DNA of 64,000 nucleotides from contig JBFHUL010000001.1 of assembly GCA_041590075.1 (NCBI GenBank), positions 1 to 64,000 on the forward strand, written 5' to 3'. Source of the stretch: PZPK01 sp041590075. GTDB lineage: Bacteria > Pseudomonadota > Gammaproteobacteria > Pseudomonadales > Oleiphilaceae. This document shows, one piece after another, positions 17,855-27,540 of the stretch. The position numbers and the translations under genes are program-made. Positions within the stretch are counted from its first letter, which is position 1. Each line of letters opens with the position of its first letter. The notes under the pieces are model-generated. The model saw only the letters and a program-made list of their open reading frames with translations. It did not search any database and was not told the origin of the DNA.

Positions 17855-19315
17855 ATGAAGACACTCGCTCAACTGACCTACCGCCACGACTTCCGCACGC
17901 TGCCCGGAGCCTTCTATCGCGACGTAGCGCCGCGGGGCCTTGATAACCCAGAACTGGTCATTCACAGCGCCGCACTCTGTGATCAACTGGCGCTGGATGC
18001 ACACAGTTTGCATCATGCCGACAGCCTGAACCTGCTATCGGGCAATACCGTGCTCTCGCAATGGCGCCCTCTGGCCATGAAATATACCGGCCATCAATTC
18101 GGCTATTACAATCCGGACTTGGGCGATGGCCGCGGCCTCCTGTTAGCCGAAACGGAGCTCGCCAATGGCCGGCTGCTCGATTTTCACCTTAAAGGGGCCG
18201 GACTTACACCATTTTCACGCATGGGCGATGGTCGCGCAGTACTGCGCTCCAGTATTCGAGAGTTTCTGGCCAGCGAAGCGCTTGCGGCCTTGGGCGTACC
18301 CACCACGCGAGCCTTGTGTGTAGTCGGCAGTGATACACCCGTACAACGCGAAACACGCGAACGCGGCGCAACACTGCTCCGTTGCAGCGACACCCACATC
18401 CGCTTCGGCCACTTTGAATTTGCCTACCACACCCGCCAACCGGAACTGCTCGAAGCCCTGGCCGATTATGTCATTCAGCGGTACTTCCCGTGCCTCGCAG
18501 GCAGCCCACTCCGTTATGCGGATCTCTTTCGCTTGATCGCCGAGCGCACCGCCAAACTGATCTGTCACTGGCAGGTATTGGGCTTTAATCACGGCGTCAT
18601 GAATACCGACAACATGTCGATTCTGGGCGAAACCTTCGATTTTGGGCCTTTCGGTTTTCTGGATGCCTTCAACCCGCAACACGTGTGTAACCACAGTGAC
18701 ACCGGTGGCCGTTATGCCTTCGACCAACAACCGGCCATTGCACACTGGAACCTCAGTGTACTGGCCCAGGCCATGTCACCACTGGTGGAGCGCGAAGCCC
18801 TGCACGAAGGATTGCAGGCTTTTAACCAGGTGTTCAATACCGATTTTATCGCCGGTATGCGCGCTAAACTGGGATGGACGACGCCCAGAACGGGCGACGA
18901 ATCACTGATTATGGCCACACTGCAACTGCTGGCCAAAAACCGGCTCGACTATACCCTGTTCTTTCGCGAACTTGCCGACTTCAGCACGGAGCGCACGCGC
19001 ACGCGGTGGCGTGATGACTGCCTTGATCCGGCCGGTTTCGACACATGGTGGCAGGACTACGCAGGGCGCCGGGATGCCGATGGCAACGATGATGTCACAC
19101 GCCGCACAGCCATGCGGGCGGTGAATCCGCGCTACGTGCTGCGCAACTATCTGGCCCAGGAGGCGATCGTGGCCGCCGAACAGGGCGACTATGCGCCCGT
19201 ACGCGCGCTGCACGAGGTGCTGACGCGCCCCTTCGAGGAGCAGCCGGGTAAGGAACACTATGCCAAACGACCACCCGACTGGGCACACACATTGGAGGTG
19301 TCCTGCTCTTCCTGA
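17855..19315 (+). CDS. selO: Protein adenylyltransferase SelO
   Basis: 486 residues, the full length of the YdiU/SelO family. It is a pseudokinase-fold enzyme that binds ATP in flipped orientation and transfers AMP to serine, threonine or tyrosine of target proteins, linked to redox and oxidative stress. Motifs are GHQFGYYNPDLGDGRG, HLKGAGLTPFSRMGDGR, a metal-binding NTDNMS (residues about 249-254) and FGPFGFLD. The C-terminus ends EVSCSS, so a cysteine stands in the position where eukaryotic SelO has selenocysteine. The ATG at 17855 follows GAGAGGG. It is convergent with an FKBP gene. Confidence 0.95.
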   Translation: MKTLAQLTYRHDFRTLPGAFYRDVAPRGLDNPELVIHSAALCDQLALDAHSLHHADSLNLLSGNTVLSQWRPLAMKYTGHQFGYYNPDLGDGRGLLLAETELANGRLLDFHLKGAGLTPFSRMGDGRAVLRSSIREFLASEALAALGVPTTRALCVVGSDTPVQRETRERGATLLRCSDTHIRFGHFEFAYHTRQPELLEALADYVIQRYFPCLAGSPLRYADLFRLIAERTAKLICHWQVLGFNHGVMNTDNMSILGETFDFGPFGFLDAFNPQHVCNHSDTGGRYAFDQQPAIAHWNLSVLAQAMSPLVEREALHEGLQAFNQVFNTDFIAGMRAKLGWTTPRTGDESLIMATLQLLAKNRLDYTLFFRELADFSTERTRTRWRDDCLDPAGFDTWWQDYAGRRDADGNDDVTRRTAMRAVNPRYVLRNYLAQEAIVAAEQGDYAPVRALHEVLTRPFEEQPGKEHYAKRPPDWAHTLEVSCSS

Positions 19316-19336
19316 GCGTGGTCACCCGAGTGCTTG

Positions 19337-19969
19337 TTACTTGACGATGCTCATTAAGTGCAACTCGAACATCAGCGTGGCATGCGGAGGAATCACAGGC
19401 GGCGAACCTGCCTCGCCGTAAGCCAGATGCGGCGGCACGGCAATGCGGTATTTGGAACCCACCGGCATGGTTTTGAGCACTTCTGTCCAACCCGGAATCA
19501 CATCATCCACCGCAAATTCTGCGGGTTCATTGCGCGTGATAGAGCTGTCGAAGACCTGGCCGTCAATGAATGAGCCATGATAGTGAGTACGTACTACCTG
19601 GCCGGACTGAGGAATGGCGCCCTCACCCTGCTCCAGCACTTCCACCTGTAAACCGGAATCGCGCACTTCTACCCCTTCACGCTTGGCATTTTCCACCAGG
19701 AAGGTTTCACAGAGCTGACGATAGTTGTCCTGACGGGATGCTTCCACCGCCTTGCGCTTCTCTTTCACCGCATCGTAGGCTTCATCCAGCTCTTCCGCCG
19801 ACAACAACGACTTTTCGCCAGCGAAACACTGCCGTAGCGCCATAACCACGGCCTCAACGTCGAGCCCTTCAAAATAATTTTTCTGTAATTGGCGACCAAA
19901 CTGCCAGCCAAAACCATAGCTGACACGCGCTTCGAGCGATGCGGGTTTTTCGGGTGAGGATTCAGACAT
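19337..19969 (-). CDS. fklB: FKBP-type peptidyl-prolyl isomerase FklB
   Basis: 210 residues without a signal peptide, so cytoplasmic, as for FklB. An N-terminal helical dimerisation domain (residues about 10-100) precedes an FKBP domain with the active-site set (VVRTHYHGSF, QVFDSS, DVIPGWTEVL, LAYGEAG, LMFELHLMSI). It assists folding by proline isomerisation. The ATG at 19969 has GGAG six bases before it; an in-frame start at 19981 is the alternative. It converges on selO with 21 bases between the stops. Confidence 0.92.
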   Translation of the reverse strand: MSESSPEKPASLEARVSYGFGWQFGRQLQKNYFEGLDVEAVVMALRQCFAGEKSLLSAEELDEAYDAVKEKRKAVEASRQDNYRQLCETFLVENAKREGVEVRDSGLQVEVLEQGEGAIPQSGQVVRTHYHGSFIDGQVFDSSITRNEPAEFAVDDVIPGWTEVLKTMPVGSKYRIAVPPHLAYGEAGSPPVIPPHATLMFELHLMSIVK

Positions 19970-20059
19970 GCTCTTCTCCAACTGGCTGGCCGCCTTTCAA
20001 ACAGCCATGCATTTCAAAAGGCGGCCAGTGTGCCAGAGTCATGCCATCAGTCAAGCGTG

Positions 20060-21433
20060 CTAGCGCAGGCCGTGGGCAATTTCGAGCTCTTCCAGGCCGG
20101 TATCCACGTAGTCGAGCAGGCGTTGCATACTGGGCAGCGTGCGGCGGCAGGCCGTGAAACCAAACTCCAGCTGGTCGACATAGCTGACCAGCGTAATATT
20201 CAACGCAATGCGATCCAGAGGAATCGAAACCGGGTACATCCCTTCCAGCTGGGCACCATTCCAGTACAAGGGCTTTTTCGGCCCGGGCACGTTGGAGATC
20301 ACCACATTGAAAGCCTGTAATTTGTGGGAGATACCGGTCAGCATGTTGAGTCCGGCAGGTGCCAGCGTCAGCGCCGTGTAATTGATGGCTTCGTCGAGCG
20401 TCATTTGTGAAAACCGTGTTTTCGCATCAGAGATGGACGAGCGGATCACTTCCAGACGCTTGGCGGGATCGGCCACGTGCGTGCCGAGGTTTGCCAGTAT
20501 CATCGCAATCTGATTACCACTGTCGCTGTCGTCGTGCCGCAGGGACATGGGCACCATGGCAATCAGCGGCTTGGTAGGCAAAGCCTGCTGGCTGATCAGG
20601 TAATTCCGCAATGCGCTGGCACACACCGCCAGCACCACATCATTCAGCGTGGCCTTGGCTTTCTTCGCTATTTCCTTGAATCTCTCAATCGGATACGACT
20701 GCGCGGCGAAGCGCCGGGAACCGGTAATGCGGCGATTCAGAATACTCGGGGGGGCCTCGAACGCCGATACATAATCGGGATTGCGGCGGGCTTCCTTGAT
20801 GGAATGCGCGACCTCGCGAATCAACGTGGGGACAGTGGAGATCTGCTTGCCGGCCATCCCCGCCACACGCATCAGGCTGGAAATGACATCGTCTTCGCTG
20901 ACCCGTGGGGCGCCGCCGCGCTTTGTTTCCGGCATGGCCCACATGGGGGGCAGATCCCGCTTGCCGGCATCTTCCGACAACAGTTTCATGGTGAGGCGCA
21001 TAGCCGCCACACCGTCGAGCATGCAGTGGTGCGCTTTGTAATACATCGCAAAGCGCTTGCCCTGAATGCCCTCAATAAGATGGCATTCCCACATGGGGCG
21101 TTCTCGGTCCATCAGGGCACTGTGTTTCACTGACACCAGCGACAGCAGTTCCCGAATGCGCCCCGGTTTCGGCAAGGCGCTGTGGCGAAAATGATGCTCC
21201 AGATCGAACTGCTCGTCTTCCACCCAGTAATACTGGCCCAGCCGTGTTTTGAGGCGTTTGTCGAAGGGTGGAATGGGTTTCTCGAAGCTGCGCATGTAGT
21301 CGGCAAGTTCCGTTACATATTTGGGGCCAACACCCTCGGGAAAAGAGAACAAATGCAGACCACCCACATGCATGGGTTGTTGCCGTTTTTCGAGCCAGAG
21401 AAAAAGCTGATCGGGTAGGCTGAGTGGTTTCAT
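20060..21433 (-). CDS. Wax ester synthase / diacylglycerol acyltransferase
   Basis: 457 residues of the WS/DGAT family. The catalytic motif HHCMLDG (residues about 133-139, pattern HHxxxDG) is intact, with LPDQLFLWLEKRQQPMHVGG at the start and the late family segment NVVISNVPGPKKPLYW. It esterifies fatty acyl-CoA with fatty alcohols or diacylglycerol to make storage wax esters or triacylglycerol at the inner membrane. Start: ATG at 21433 with GGAAG eight bases upstream; a GTG at 21442 is also possible. It fits the carbon-storage and slow-growth theme of the window. Confidence 0.94.
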   Translation of the reverse strand: MKPLSLPDQLFLWLEKRQQPMHVGGLHLFSFPEGVGPKYVTELADYMRSFEKPIPPFDKRLKTRLGQYYWVEDEQFDLEHHFRHSALPKPGRIRELLSLVSVKHSALMDRERPMWECHLIEGIQGKRFAMYYKAHHCMLDGVAAMRLTMKLLSEDAGKRDLPPMWAMPETKRGGAPRVSEDDVISSLMRVAGMAGKQISTVPTLIREVAHSIKEARRNPDYVSAFEAPPSILNRRITGSRRFAAQSYPIERFKEIAKKAKATLNDVVLAVCASALRNYLISQQALPTKPLIAMVPMSLRHDDSDSGNQIAMILANLGTHVADPAKRLEVIRSSISDAKTRFSQMTLDEAINYTALTLAPAGLNMLTGISHKLQAFNVVISNVPGPKKPLYWNGAQLEGMYPVSIPLDRIALNITLVSYVDQLEFGFTACRRTLPSMQRLLDYVDTGLEELEIAHGLR

Positions 21434-21538
21434 GTTTGACACTTCCGTTGAAGTCCTATGTTCGCGTGCTGATCTTGATCGTCAGCGTGTCCTAATAAAA
21501 GCGCAAAAGCGCGAGCTTGTCGACTCGCCTGCGCCCCT

Positions 21539-22423
21539 CTACTTGATTTGTTTCGCCTGATAGCCGGCGCGCCTGAGATCCGCCACCAGGCCGCGCGGCC
21601 CAACCGCATGGCCTGCCCCTACCACCACAAAGCATACCTCTTTACGCGTGAAGCAAGCTTCGATACTGGCCTGCATACGAGGATGGCGACTGAAAAACAG
21701 CTTTTCGTAGAAGGGCTGCAGCCGGGGGAACTCGCGCAAGGGTTCGGCAATGGCCAGGGTGTAAATCCCGTCTGCATCGCCTTCTCGCCAGGTGCGCATC
21801 ATGCCGTGCCACATCTCGGCATAGTCCCCCATGTTTTCGAAGCTGTCGCGCACCAGCGCTTCCTCATCGGGCAAGTCACCGAGCAAGGCCATTTGAAATG
21901 CGAAATCTTCCATCTGGCGAATCGGTTTCTTGTAGCGCGCCTTCTGCATGAAATAACGATCGATGCCCTGTTCTGCCGAGTAGCCCAGTTTGGCCGCCTG
22001 CATCGTGGTCAGGGTCACCGCCAGCATGCCGGGCCGATAGCGATCCACTTGGGCAAGGGGTATCTGAAACTCTGCGAGTTGCGCTTTGATCACCGCCAAA
22101 GTAGCAGCGCTGAGCTCCGAGCTTAACGTTTTACCCTCGGGGTACAAACCATGCTGCATGAGTAGCGCTTGCTGCGCCTCGACACTCAGGGTGCTTTCAT
22201 CCACCTCGACCAACAGCACATCGGCCGCTTCGTAGGCCTCAAGAATGGCAGCGCTCAGCGGATACAGGGTGGCATCGGCGAAATGCACCGATCCGAGCAC
22301 ATAAGACAGCTGCCCGCCCTTGCGTACTTCCCACAGCAATCCGGTGCTCGGCGCTGCAGCAGCCTGCATCGCCAGTAAACTGGCTACACACAGCGCAATG
22401 AAATGACCTCGTAAACCTTGCAT
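21539..22423 (-). CDS. TraB/GumN family exported protein
   Basis: 294 residues starting at an ATG preceded by GAGGGGG. A signal peptide (to about residue 23, AAAA-PS) is followed by a TraB/GumN domain: SYVLGSVHFADATLYPL near the start, a conserved LLVEVDES, and the C-terminal CFVVVGAGHAVGPRGLVADL. Members share the EreA/ChaN-like fold with conserved glutamate and histidine residues. Some are metalloproteases in other kingdoms, but bacterial members lack a proven role. It lies 19 bases after the outer-membrane barrel gene, probably in one operon. Confidence 0.88.
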   Translation of the reverse strand: MQGLRGHFIALCVASLLAMQAAAAPSTGLLWEVRKGGQLSYVLGSVHFADATLYPLSAAILEAYEAADVLLVEVDESTLSVEAQQALLMQHGLYPEGKTLSSELSAATLAVIKAQLAEFQIPLAQVDRYRPGMLAVTLTTMQAAKLGYSAEQGIDRYFMQKARYKKPIRQMEDFAFQMALLGDLPDEEALVRDSFENMGDYAEMWHGMMRTWREGDADGIYTLAIAEPLREFPRLQPFYEKLFFSRHPRMQASIEACFTRKEVCFVVVGAGHAVGPRGLVADLRRAGYQAKQIK

Positions 22424-22442
22424 GGTGCCCCCTCGTGTAGGA

Positions 22443-23342
22443 CTAAAAATCATAACCCAGGCTCAGCGCAATGCTGCGCCCGTAATCCGCATTGTCGATC
22501 GGTTCACTGAAACTGACATCCAGATTCGCCGCCTGCAGATATACACTCAACCCCAGGGTGAGCTGTCCGCTGCCCGCACTGTTGTCATCGGCGATTTCCG
22601 GATCACTGCGCAGCCGCCGGCTGGCGCTCTGCCGTTCGCTGGTGCGGACCACGCGGCCACTCAGCACCTCACTCCAGGAAAACAACACGTAAGGGTTTAC
22701 CAGCAGCTGCGCCGTATCGAATTCGACACTCGCATACACGCTGACCTGCGCGTAGCTGCCGTCCTGCTCCTGCTTGTCGCGCCCGGTCAGCAACTGGCCG
22801 TTGCGAAAATTGATCTCGGAAGATTGCAGCCAATCGCTGTCCTGCCAGGCCAATTTAAGTTTGGGGCTCAGCCACAGCACCTCCCAGAGATAATCGTAGG
22901 CCAGCGCGGCGTACCATTCCCGATAACGATAATCTTCTTCCACGCGGGCCATCATATCCGTGCGCTGGCCCTGCAGCTGATTTTCGCCATACTGAAAACC
23001 CAACGACCGCGTCCAGGCCGCATCCATCAGGCTGACGCTAACTCCGGCTCCGCGACTGTCGAGTTCCAGCGTCGTGCGCGCATCCCAATCACCCTGCCAC
23101 GCGCCTTGCGCCAAATTCAGCGCAACGAATACCTGTTCATCCAGCGGATAAAACAAGCCCAAGGCCCACTCTTCGGGCTCCACATCGCGGCTCAGATTCG
23201 TACCGTGAATGGTTTGCTCATAGCGCATCCAGGTAAGCGACGTACTCAACTCCGCGGCTGCCCATTGGGGCACGAGCACGCCCACCACTAAGGGTGCATA
23301 GGGAAACAAACGGGAAATAAATGAATGGGCGAGTATGCGCAC
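22443..23342 (-). CDS. Putative outer-membrane beta-barrel protein
   Basis: 299 residues from a GTG at 23342, the only plausible start before the signal peptide (hydrophobic to about AAA-E, residue 30). The mature part is a series of alternating amphipathic strands with aromatic girdles (WARTTLELD-type, YEWYAALAYDYLW, VYASVEFDTAQLLVNPYVLFSW), and the final residue is phenylalanine after an LGYD strand, the BAM recognition pattern. I do not recognise a named family. About 12-14 strands would fit. It is upstream of the TraB/GumN gene on the same strand and may work with it in the envelope. Confidence 0.7.
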   Translation of the reverse strand: MRILAHSFISRLFPYAPLVVGVLVPQWAAAELSTSLTWMRYEQTIHGTNLSRDVEPEEWALGLFYPLDEQVFVALNLAQGAWQGDWDARTTLELDSRGAGVSVSLMDAAWTRSLGFQYGENQLQGQRTDMMARVEEDYRYREWYAALAYDYLWEVLWLSPKLKLAWQDSDWLQSSEINFRNGQLLTGRDKQEQDGSYAQVSVYASVEFDTAQLLVNPYVLFSWSEVLSGRVVRTSERQSASRRLRSDPEIADDNSAGSGQLTLGLSVYLQAANLDVSFSEPIDNADYGRSIALSLGYDF

Positions 23343-23410
23343 TGCGATCGTTCGTCCTGACTACGCGAGCTAATTGAAAACCGTCATCCTAACAAAAGCG
23401 GCGGCAGAGT

Positions 23411-25255
23411 TTAGCGCTTGGCGCCGCATTTTGGCAAAGGCAATTGAGTGCCCACCGAAATCGCCCCTGTTTCAGCATCGCTGACCTGCGCCCGGAAGGG
23501 CGCAAACAAGCTGCGCCCCAAGGTCATGGACGCCTCATAGGTATCGCTCGACACACGCGTTCGCTGCTGCCATTCGGCGGCATCCACCTCACAGTGCAGT
23601 GCCCCAGTGCCCGCATCCAGAGTAATCATGTCACCATCGCGCAGTTTGGCAAGTGGCCCGCCTTGCATGGCTTCCGGGCAGACCTGAATGGCCGCGGGCA
23701 CTTTTCCCGACGCGCCCGACATGCGCCCGTCGGTCACCAGTGCGACCGCAAACCCCTGATCTTGCAGCACCCCCAGAGCGGGCGTCAGCTTGTGCAGTTC
23801 CGGCATACCATTCGCTGCCGGCCCCTGGAAGCGCACGACCACCACCACATCGCTATTCAGCTCACCGGCCTTGAACGCGGCCTGCACCGCCTCCTGGTTA
23901 TCAAAGATCCTAGCCGGTGCGCGTACCTTTCGCTGGTTCGGCTTGACCGCCGACACCTTCATGATGGCGCGCCCGAGGTTGCCCTCCAGCAATACCAGCC
24001 CGCCACTCGCCTCAAAGGGCGCGTCCGGCATTCGCAATACACTGCTGTCCTGCGATACGGGCAAGGGCTTCTGCCAGGCGAGCGCGTGCTCGCTTGCCCT
24101 CGGTTGCAGGGCAAGATCGGCAAGTGACTCGCCACTTGCTGCCGTGCTGCGCTCACACAGAAAGCCGCCTTCGAGCAAACCGGCAAAAAACACCGGGGTG
24201 CCACCCGCTGCATGAAACTGATTAACATCGGCATCACCGTTTGGATAAACCCGCGCCAACAGTGGCACCACGGCCGACAACCGTGAGAAATCCTCCCAGG
24301 TAATGCGTATCCCGGCGCAGGCGGCAATGGCGACAAGATGCATGGTGTGATTGGTGGAACCACCACTGGCCAGCAGGGCAACCATGGCATTTACGATGGC
24401 AGCCTCATCAACCAGTTGATACAGCGCGACGCCCTCTACTACCCGTTGCTGCAGGCGTAGCATCGCGGCGTGCGTTGCGGCATGGCGCAGCGGGGTCTCA
24501 GGCGGAATGAAGGAAGTACCCGGCAATTGCATGCCCATGGCTTCCAACAGCACCTGATTACTATTTGCGGTGCCGTAAAAGGTGCAGGTACCCGGGCTAT
24601 GGTAGGAAGCCTGCTCCGCCGCCATAAGCTCCTCTTCACTGGCTTTACCCTGAGCATAGGCCTGCCGCACTGCGTGCTTTTCGGGATTCGATAAACCGCT
24701 CGGCATGGGGCCGGAGGGAATAAAAATAGTGGGCAGGTGGCCAAAACTGAGAGCGCCCATCAACAGCCCCGGTACGATTTTATCGCAGATCCCCAGGCAT
24801 ACCACGCCATCGAACACATTGTGACTCAGCGCCACCGCCGTACCCATCGCGATGGCATCACGACTAAAGAGACTCAAATCCATACCTGGCTGGCCCTGCG
24901 TGATGCCATCACACATGGCAGGCACGCCACCCGCTACCTGAACACTCACCCCGATCTGCGCGGCGATGTCCCGCAACCGTTGCGGGTAGTGCCGATAAGG
25001 CTGGTGGGCCGAAAGCACATCGTTGTAAGCGCTTACTATCCCAAAATGCGGTATTGCGCTGTTACCATTGCGCGCTGGGCTATCGGTTTCCGCTGCCCAG
25101 GCGTGGGCCAGATTGCCACAGGAAAGGCTCTTGCGGGGCGGATGTGCACACTGCTGCGCCTGCATCCGCGCGACATAGGCCGCCCGCGTGTCTGCACTGC
25201 GCGCACGAATGTCTTCGAGTACTCTGGCAACCTCGTTGTGACGCGGCTGATTCAT
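23411..25255 (-). CDS. edd: 6-Phosphogluconate dehydratase
   Basis: 614 residues of the IlvD/Edd family, close to the usual Edd length. It converts 6-phosphogluconate to 2-keto-3-deoxy-6-phosphogluconate, the first reaction specific to the Entner-Doudoroff pathway, using an Fe-S cluster. Motifs include GIVSAYNDVLSAHQPY, GGVPAMCDGITQGQPGM, FGHLPTIFIPSGPM and VTDGRMSGASGKVPAAI. The ATG at 25255 has AGGAG upstream; the frame remains open for 54 codons before it without family similarity. With pgl and zwf upstream it provides the oxidative route from glucose-6-phosphate. The aldolase gene eda is not in the window. Confidence 0.95.
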   Translation of the reverse strand: MNQPRHNEVARVLEDIRARSADTRAAYVARMQAQQCAHPPRKSLSCGNLAHAWAAETDSPARNGNSAIPHFGIVSAYNDVLSAHQPYRHYPQRLRDIAAQIGVSVQVAGGVPAMCDGITQGQPGMDLSLFSRDAIAMGTAVALSHNVFDGVVCLGICDKIVPGLLMGALSFGHLPTIFIPSGPMPSGLSNPEKHAVRQAYAQGKASEEELMAAEQASYHSPGTCTFYGTANSNQVLLEAMGMQLPGTSFIPPETPLRHAATHAAMLRLQQRVVEGVALYQLVDEAAIVNAMVALLASGGSTNHTMHLVAIAACAGIRITWEDFSRLSAVVPLLARVYPNGDADVNQFHAAGGTPVFFAGLLEGGFLCERSTAASGESLADLALQPRASEHALAWQKPLPVSQDSSVLRMPDAPFEASGGLVLLEGNLGRAIMKVSAVKPNQRKVRAPARIFDNQEAVQAAFKAGELNSDVVVVVRFQGPAANGMPELHKLTPALGVLQDQGFAVALVTDGRMSGASGKVPAAIQVCPEAMQGGPLAKLRDGDMITLDAGTGALHCEVDAAEWQQRTRVSSDTYEASMTLGRSLFAPFRAQVSDAETGAISVGTQLPLPKCGAKR

Positions 25256-25295
25256 CACTTCGCTCCTATATTGCGGCTCTGCCCTGCTCGGCGGA

Positions 25296-26012
25296 TTACG
25301 TTGGCGCCCATATAATGTCGCACGCCTGCCCCGCGAGCAGAGCCCAAACCGGGGCAGCCAGCGCATCCCTGTGCTCGCACACTTCCTGCAAGGCGCGGTA
25401 CTTGCCCTGCCCCTCAATATGCACGATACATCGGTGGGCGGCCAACAGCGGCGCGGCGCTCATACTTACTCGGGCAGGCCCCTTGAATCCGGCAGGCACG
25501 GGAATAAAATCGAGCGCCGCATCGTGGAGCGCTTCTGTCAGCATCGGCATGGCCGGAAACAGCGATGCCGTATGCCCGTCTTCACCCATACCCAGCACAC
25601 ACACATCCAGGGGCCAGGTAAAGGTCTGGAATCGCTCCCGCACACGCCCGATTGCCTCGGCAGGCTGCGGCGCAGCGGTTTTGAGCGAGTAGAATTGCGC
25701 GCCGGCCATGGCCGTACCCGCCATCAGATCGCGCAGCATACCTTCGTTACTGTCGGGTTCCGCAAGGTCTACCCAGCGCTCGTCCACGAGGCACACATCC
25801 ACCCGCGACCAGTCAAGATTCTGGCGACTCAAGGCCGTCACAAAGCGCTGCGGTGTATTGCCTCCCGACACAGCCAGGCTCGCGCGCGCCCGCGTCTCCA
25901 AGGCTGATGCCAGAGTTTGGGCAACCGAGGCCGCCAGCGTTTCTGCCAAGGCATGCCCGTTCGGCATCGGCCACCAGCGGCACTGGGCCGGGAGATTAAC
26001 GACTGTCTTCAT
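25296..26012 (-). CDS. pgl: 6-Phosphogluconolactonase
   Basis: 238 residues of the DevB-type lactonase that hydrolyses 6-phosphogluconolactone to 6-phosphogluconate. Motifs are LAVSGGNTPQRF near residue 45, the CLVDERWV segment, and GMGEDGHTASLFP. It overlaps the end of zwf by 17 bases if the ATG at 26012 is used; an in-frame ATG at 26027 would extend the overlap. Neither has a clear ribosome site, so translation is probably coupled to zwf. It lies between zwf and edd in a three-gene catabolic operon. Confidence 0.95.
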   Translation of the reverse strand: MKTVVNLPAQCRWWPMPNGHALAETLAASVAQTLASALETRARASLAVSGGNTPQRFVTALSRQNLDWSRVDVCLVDERWVDLAEPDSNEGMLRDLMAGTAMAGAQFYSLKTAAPQPAEAIGRVRERFQTFTWPLDVCVLGMGEDGHTASLFPAMPMLTEALHDAALDFIPVPAGFKGPARVSMSAAPLLAAHRCIVHIEGQGKYRALQEVCEHRDALAAPVWALLAGQACDIIWAPT

Positions 26013-27450
26013 GCCAGGCCCATCCATCTCGTGTCATCAACGCGATCGCCTCCGTGGGCCCCCAGGTACCGGAGGCATAGGCGAGCGGTTTACCTTTCTG
26101 CTGATCCCATACCCGCATCAGATGATCGCACCACCGCCAGGCTGCCTCCACCTCATCACGCCTGACAAACAGATACTGGTCACCCCGGATCACTTCCCAG
26201 ATCAGCCGTTCATAGGCGTCGGGGAAACGTTCGCCACGACGATGAAAAAACAGGTCCAACGGCAAACGCCGCAGGCGCATGCCCTGATCCAGGCCGCTCT
26301 CCTTGTTCAACACCTGCAAACTAATGCCCTCATCCGGCTGAATACGAATCACCAGTTTGTTTTCGGCGATGTGGCGTTGATCCTGATCGAAAAGGAAATG
26401 CGCCGCAGGTTTGAAATGCAGCACAATCTGGGTGAGCTTGGTGGGCAGGCGCTTACCCGTGCGCACATAGAAGGGCACACCGGCCCAGCGCCAGTTGTCG
26501 ATTTCGAGACGGGCAGCGAAAAAGGTGCCCGTCTCGCTATCCGGATTGGCACCCTCTTCCTGCAAATAACCCGGCACGTCTTTTCCAGCCAGCTGGCCCT
26601 GTGTGTATTGGCCGCGAATCAGAGTCCGGTCCAACGCCTGAACATCAAAATACTTCAGGGCCCGTAACACCTTGAGTTTTTCATCCCGAATGGCGTCGGC
26701 ACCCAAATCATTGGGCGGGTCCATGGCCACCAGACACAGTAACTGCAATAAATGACTCTGCACCATGTCGCGCATCTGGCCGGCCTGATCGAAGTAGTCC
26801 CATCGCCCTTCGATGCCGACGGTTTCGGCAATGGTGATCTCCACATGCGAGACGCGCTGCTGATTCCACTGAGTTTCGAACAGGGAGTTGGCGAAGCGCA
26901 GCGCCAGCAGGTTCTGCACCGTTTCTTTGCCGAGATAGTGATCGATGCGGTAAATCTGGGGTTCACGAAAATGATGCGCCAGACAATCGTTGATGCGCTG
27001 ACTGGAGGGCAGATCGTAACCAATGGGCTTTTCAACCACCACGCGATCATCGCTGCCGATGACTCCGGCAGCCGCGAGGCCGTCACAGGATGGCCCATAG
27101 AGGGGCGCCGCAGTGGCCAGATAGAAAATCGCCGCACCGGAAGGCTGCTCGTTGCGCCAGTGTGCAATGGCCTGAAACGCCTCGCGATCATTCAGATCCA
27201 AACACACATAATCGAGCTGCTTCAGCCAGGTATCAAGCTCCGCACATTCCTCGCACTGGGAGCGAATAATCTCACCAATCTGATCGCGAAAAGCCTGCGT
27301 CGTTACCTCGCGGCGCCCTAGCGCAAGAATATGCAGGGGATCTTCCGGAAGCTGTTTACGAAACAGATTGAACAACGAAAGGTAGAGTTTGCGGCGCGCC
27401 AAATCGCCGAAGGCGCCAAATAAAACCAGAGTACTGACTGCTGTCTTCAC
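25996..27450 (-). CDS. zwf: Glucose-6-phosphate 1-dehydrogenase
   Basis: 484 residues. It oxidises glucose-6-phosphate to 6-phosphogluconolactone with NADP or NAD. The nucleotide motif is GAFGDLA, substrate-binding RIDHYLGKE is intact, and EKPIGYDL and the C-terminal GTWGP segment are typical. The GTG at 27450 is chosen: it places the dinucleotide motif about ten residues in and has GCGAGG about eight bases upstream. The 15 residues before it in the open frame are not family-like. First gene of zwf-pgl-edd. Confidence 0.95.
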   Translation of the reverse strand: MKTAVSTLVLFGAFGDLARRKLYLSLFNLFRKQLPEDPLHILALGRREVTTQAFRDQIGEIIRSQCEECAELDTWLKQLDYVCLDLNDREAFQAIAHWRNEQPSGAAIFYLATAAPLYGPSCDGLAAAGVIGSDDRVVVEKPIGYDLPSSQRINDCLAHHFREPQIYRIDHYLGKETVQNLLALRFANSLFETQWNQQRVSHVEITIAETVGIEGRWDYFDQAGQMRDMVQSHLLQLLCLVAMDPPNDLGADAIRDEKLKVLRALKYFDVQALDRTLIRGQYTQGQLAGKDVPGYLQEEGANPDSETGTFFAARLEIDNWRWAGVPFYVRTGKRLPTKLTQIVLHFKPAAHFLFDQDQRHIAENKLVIRIQPDEGISLQVLNKESGLDQGMRLRRLPLDLFFHRRGERFPDAYERLIWEVIRGDQYLFVRRDEVEAAWRWCDHLMRVWDQQKGKPLAYASGTWGPTEAIALMTRDGWAWHEDSR

Positions 27451-27540
27451 GACCGAACCTCGCCCACAGAAATGCGCCCGAACATGGCGACACAATTACT
27501 TTATGGTGCCAGTTTCTGCGATCGTTGCAAGCTGTGCGGT

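Noticed and set aside
21496..21512. Terminator after the TraB/GumN gene (GCGC-TTTT-GCGC then TTTTATT on the minus strand)
   Set aside because: The stem is only four base pairs; too weak to annotate.
22422..23291. Plus-strand open frame of 289 codons opposite the barrel gene
   Set aside because: The minus-strand frame has a signal peptide and barrel pattern with a terminal phenylalanine; the plus frame has neither start signal nor family.
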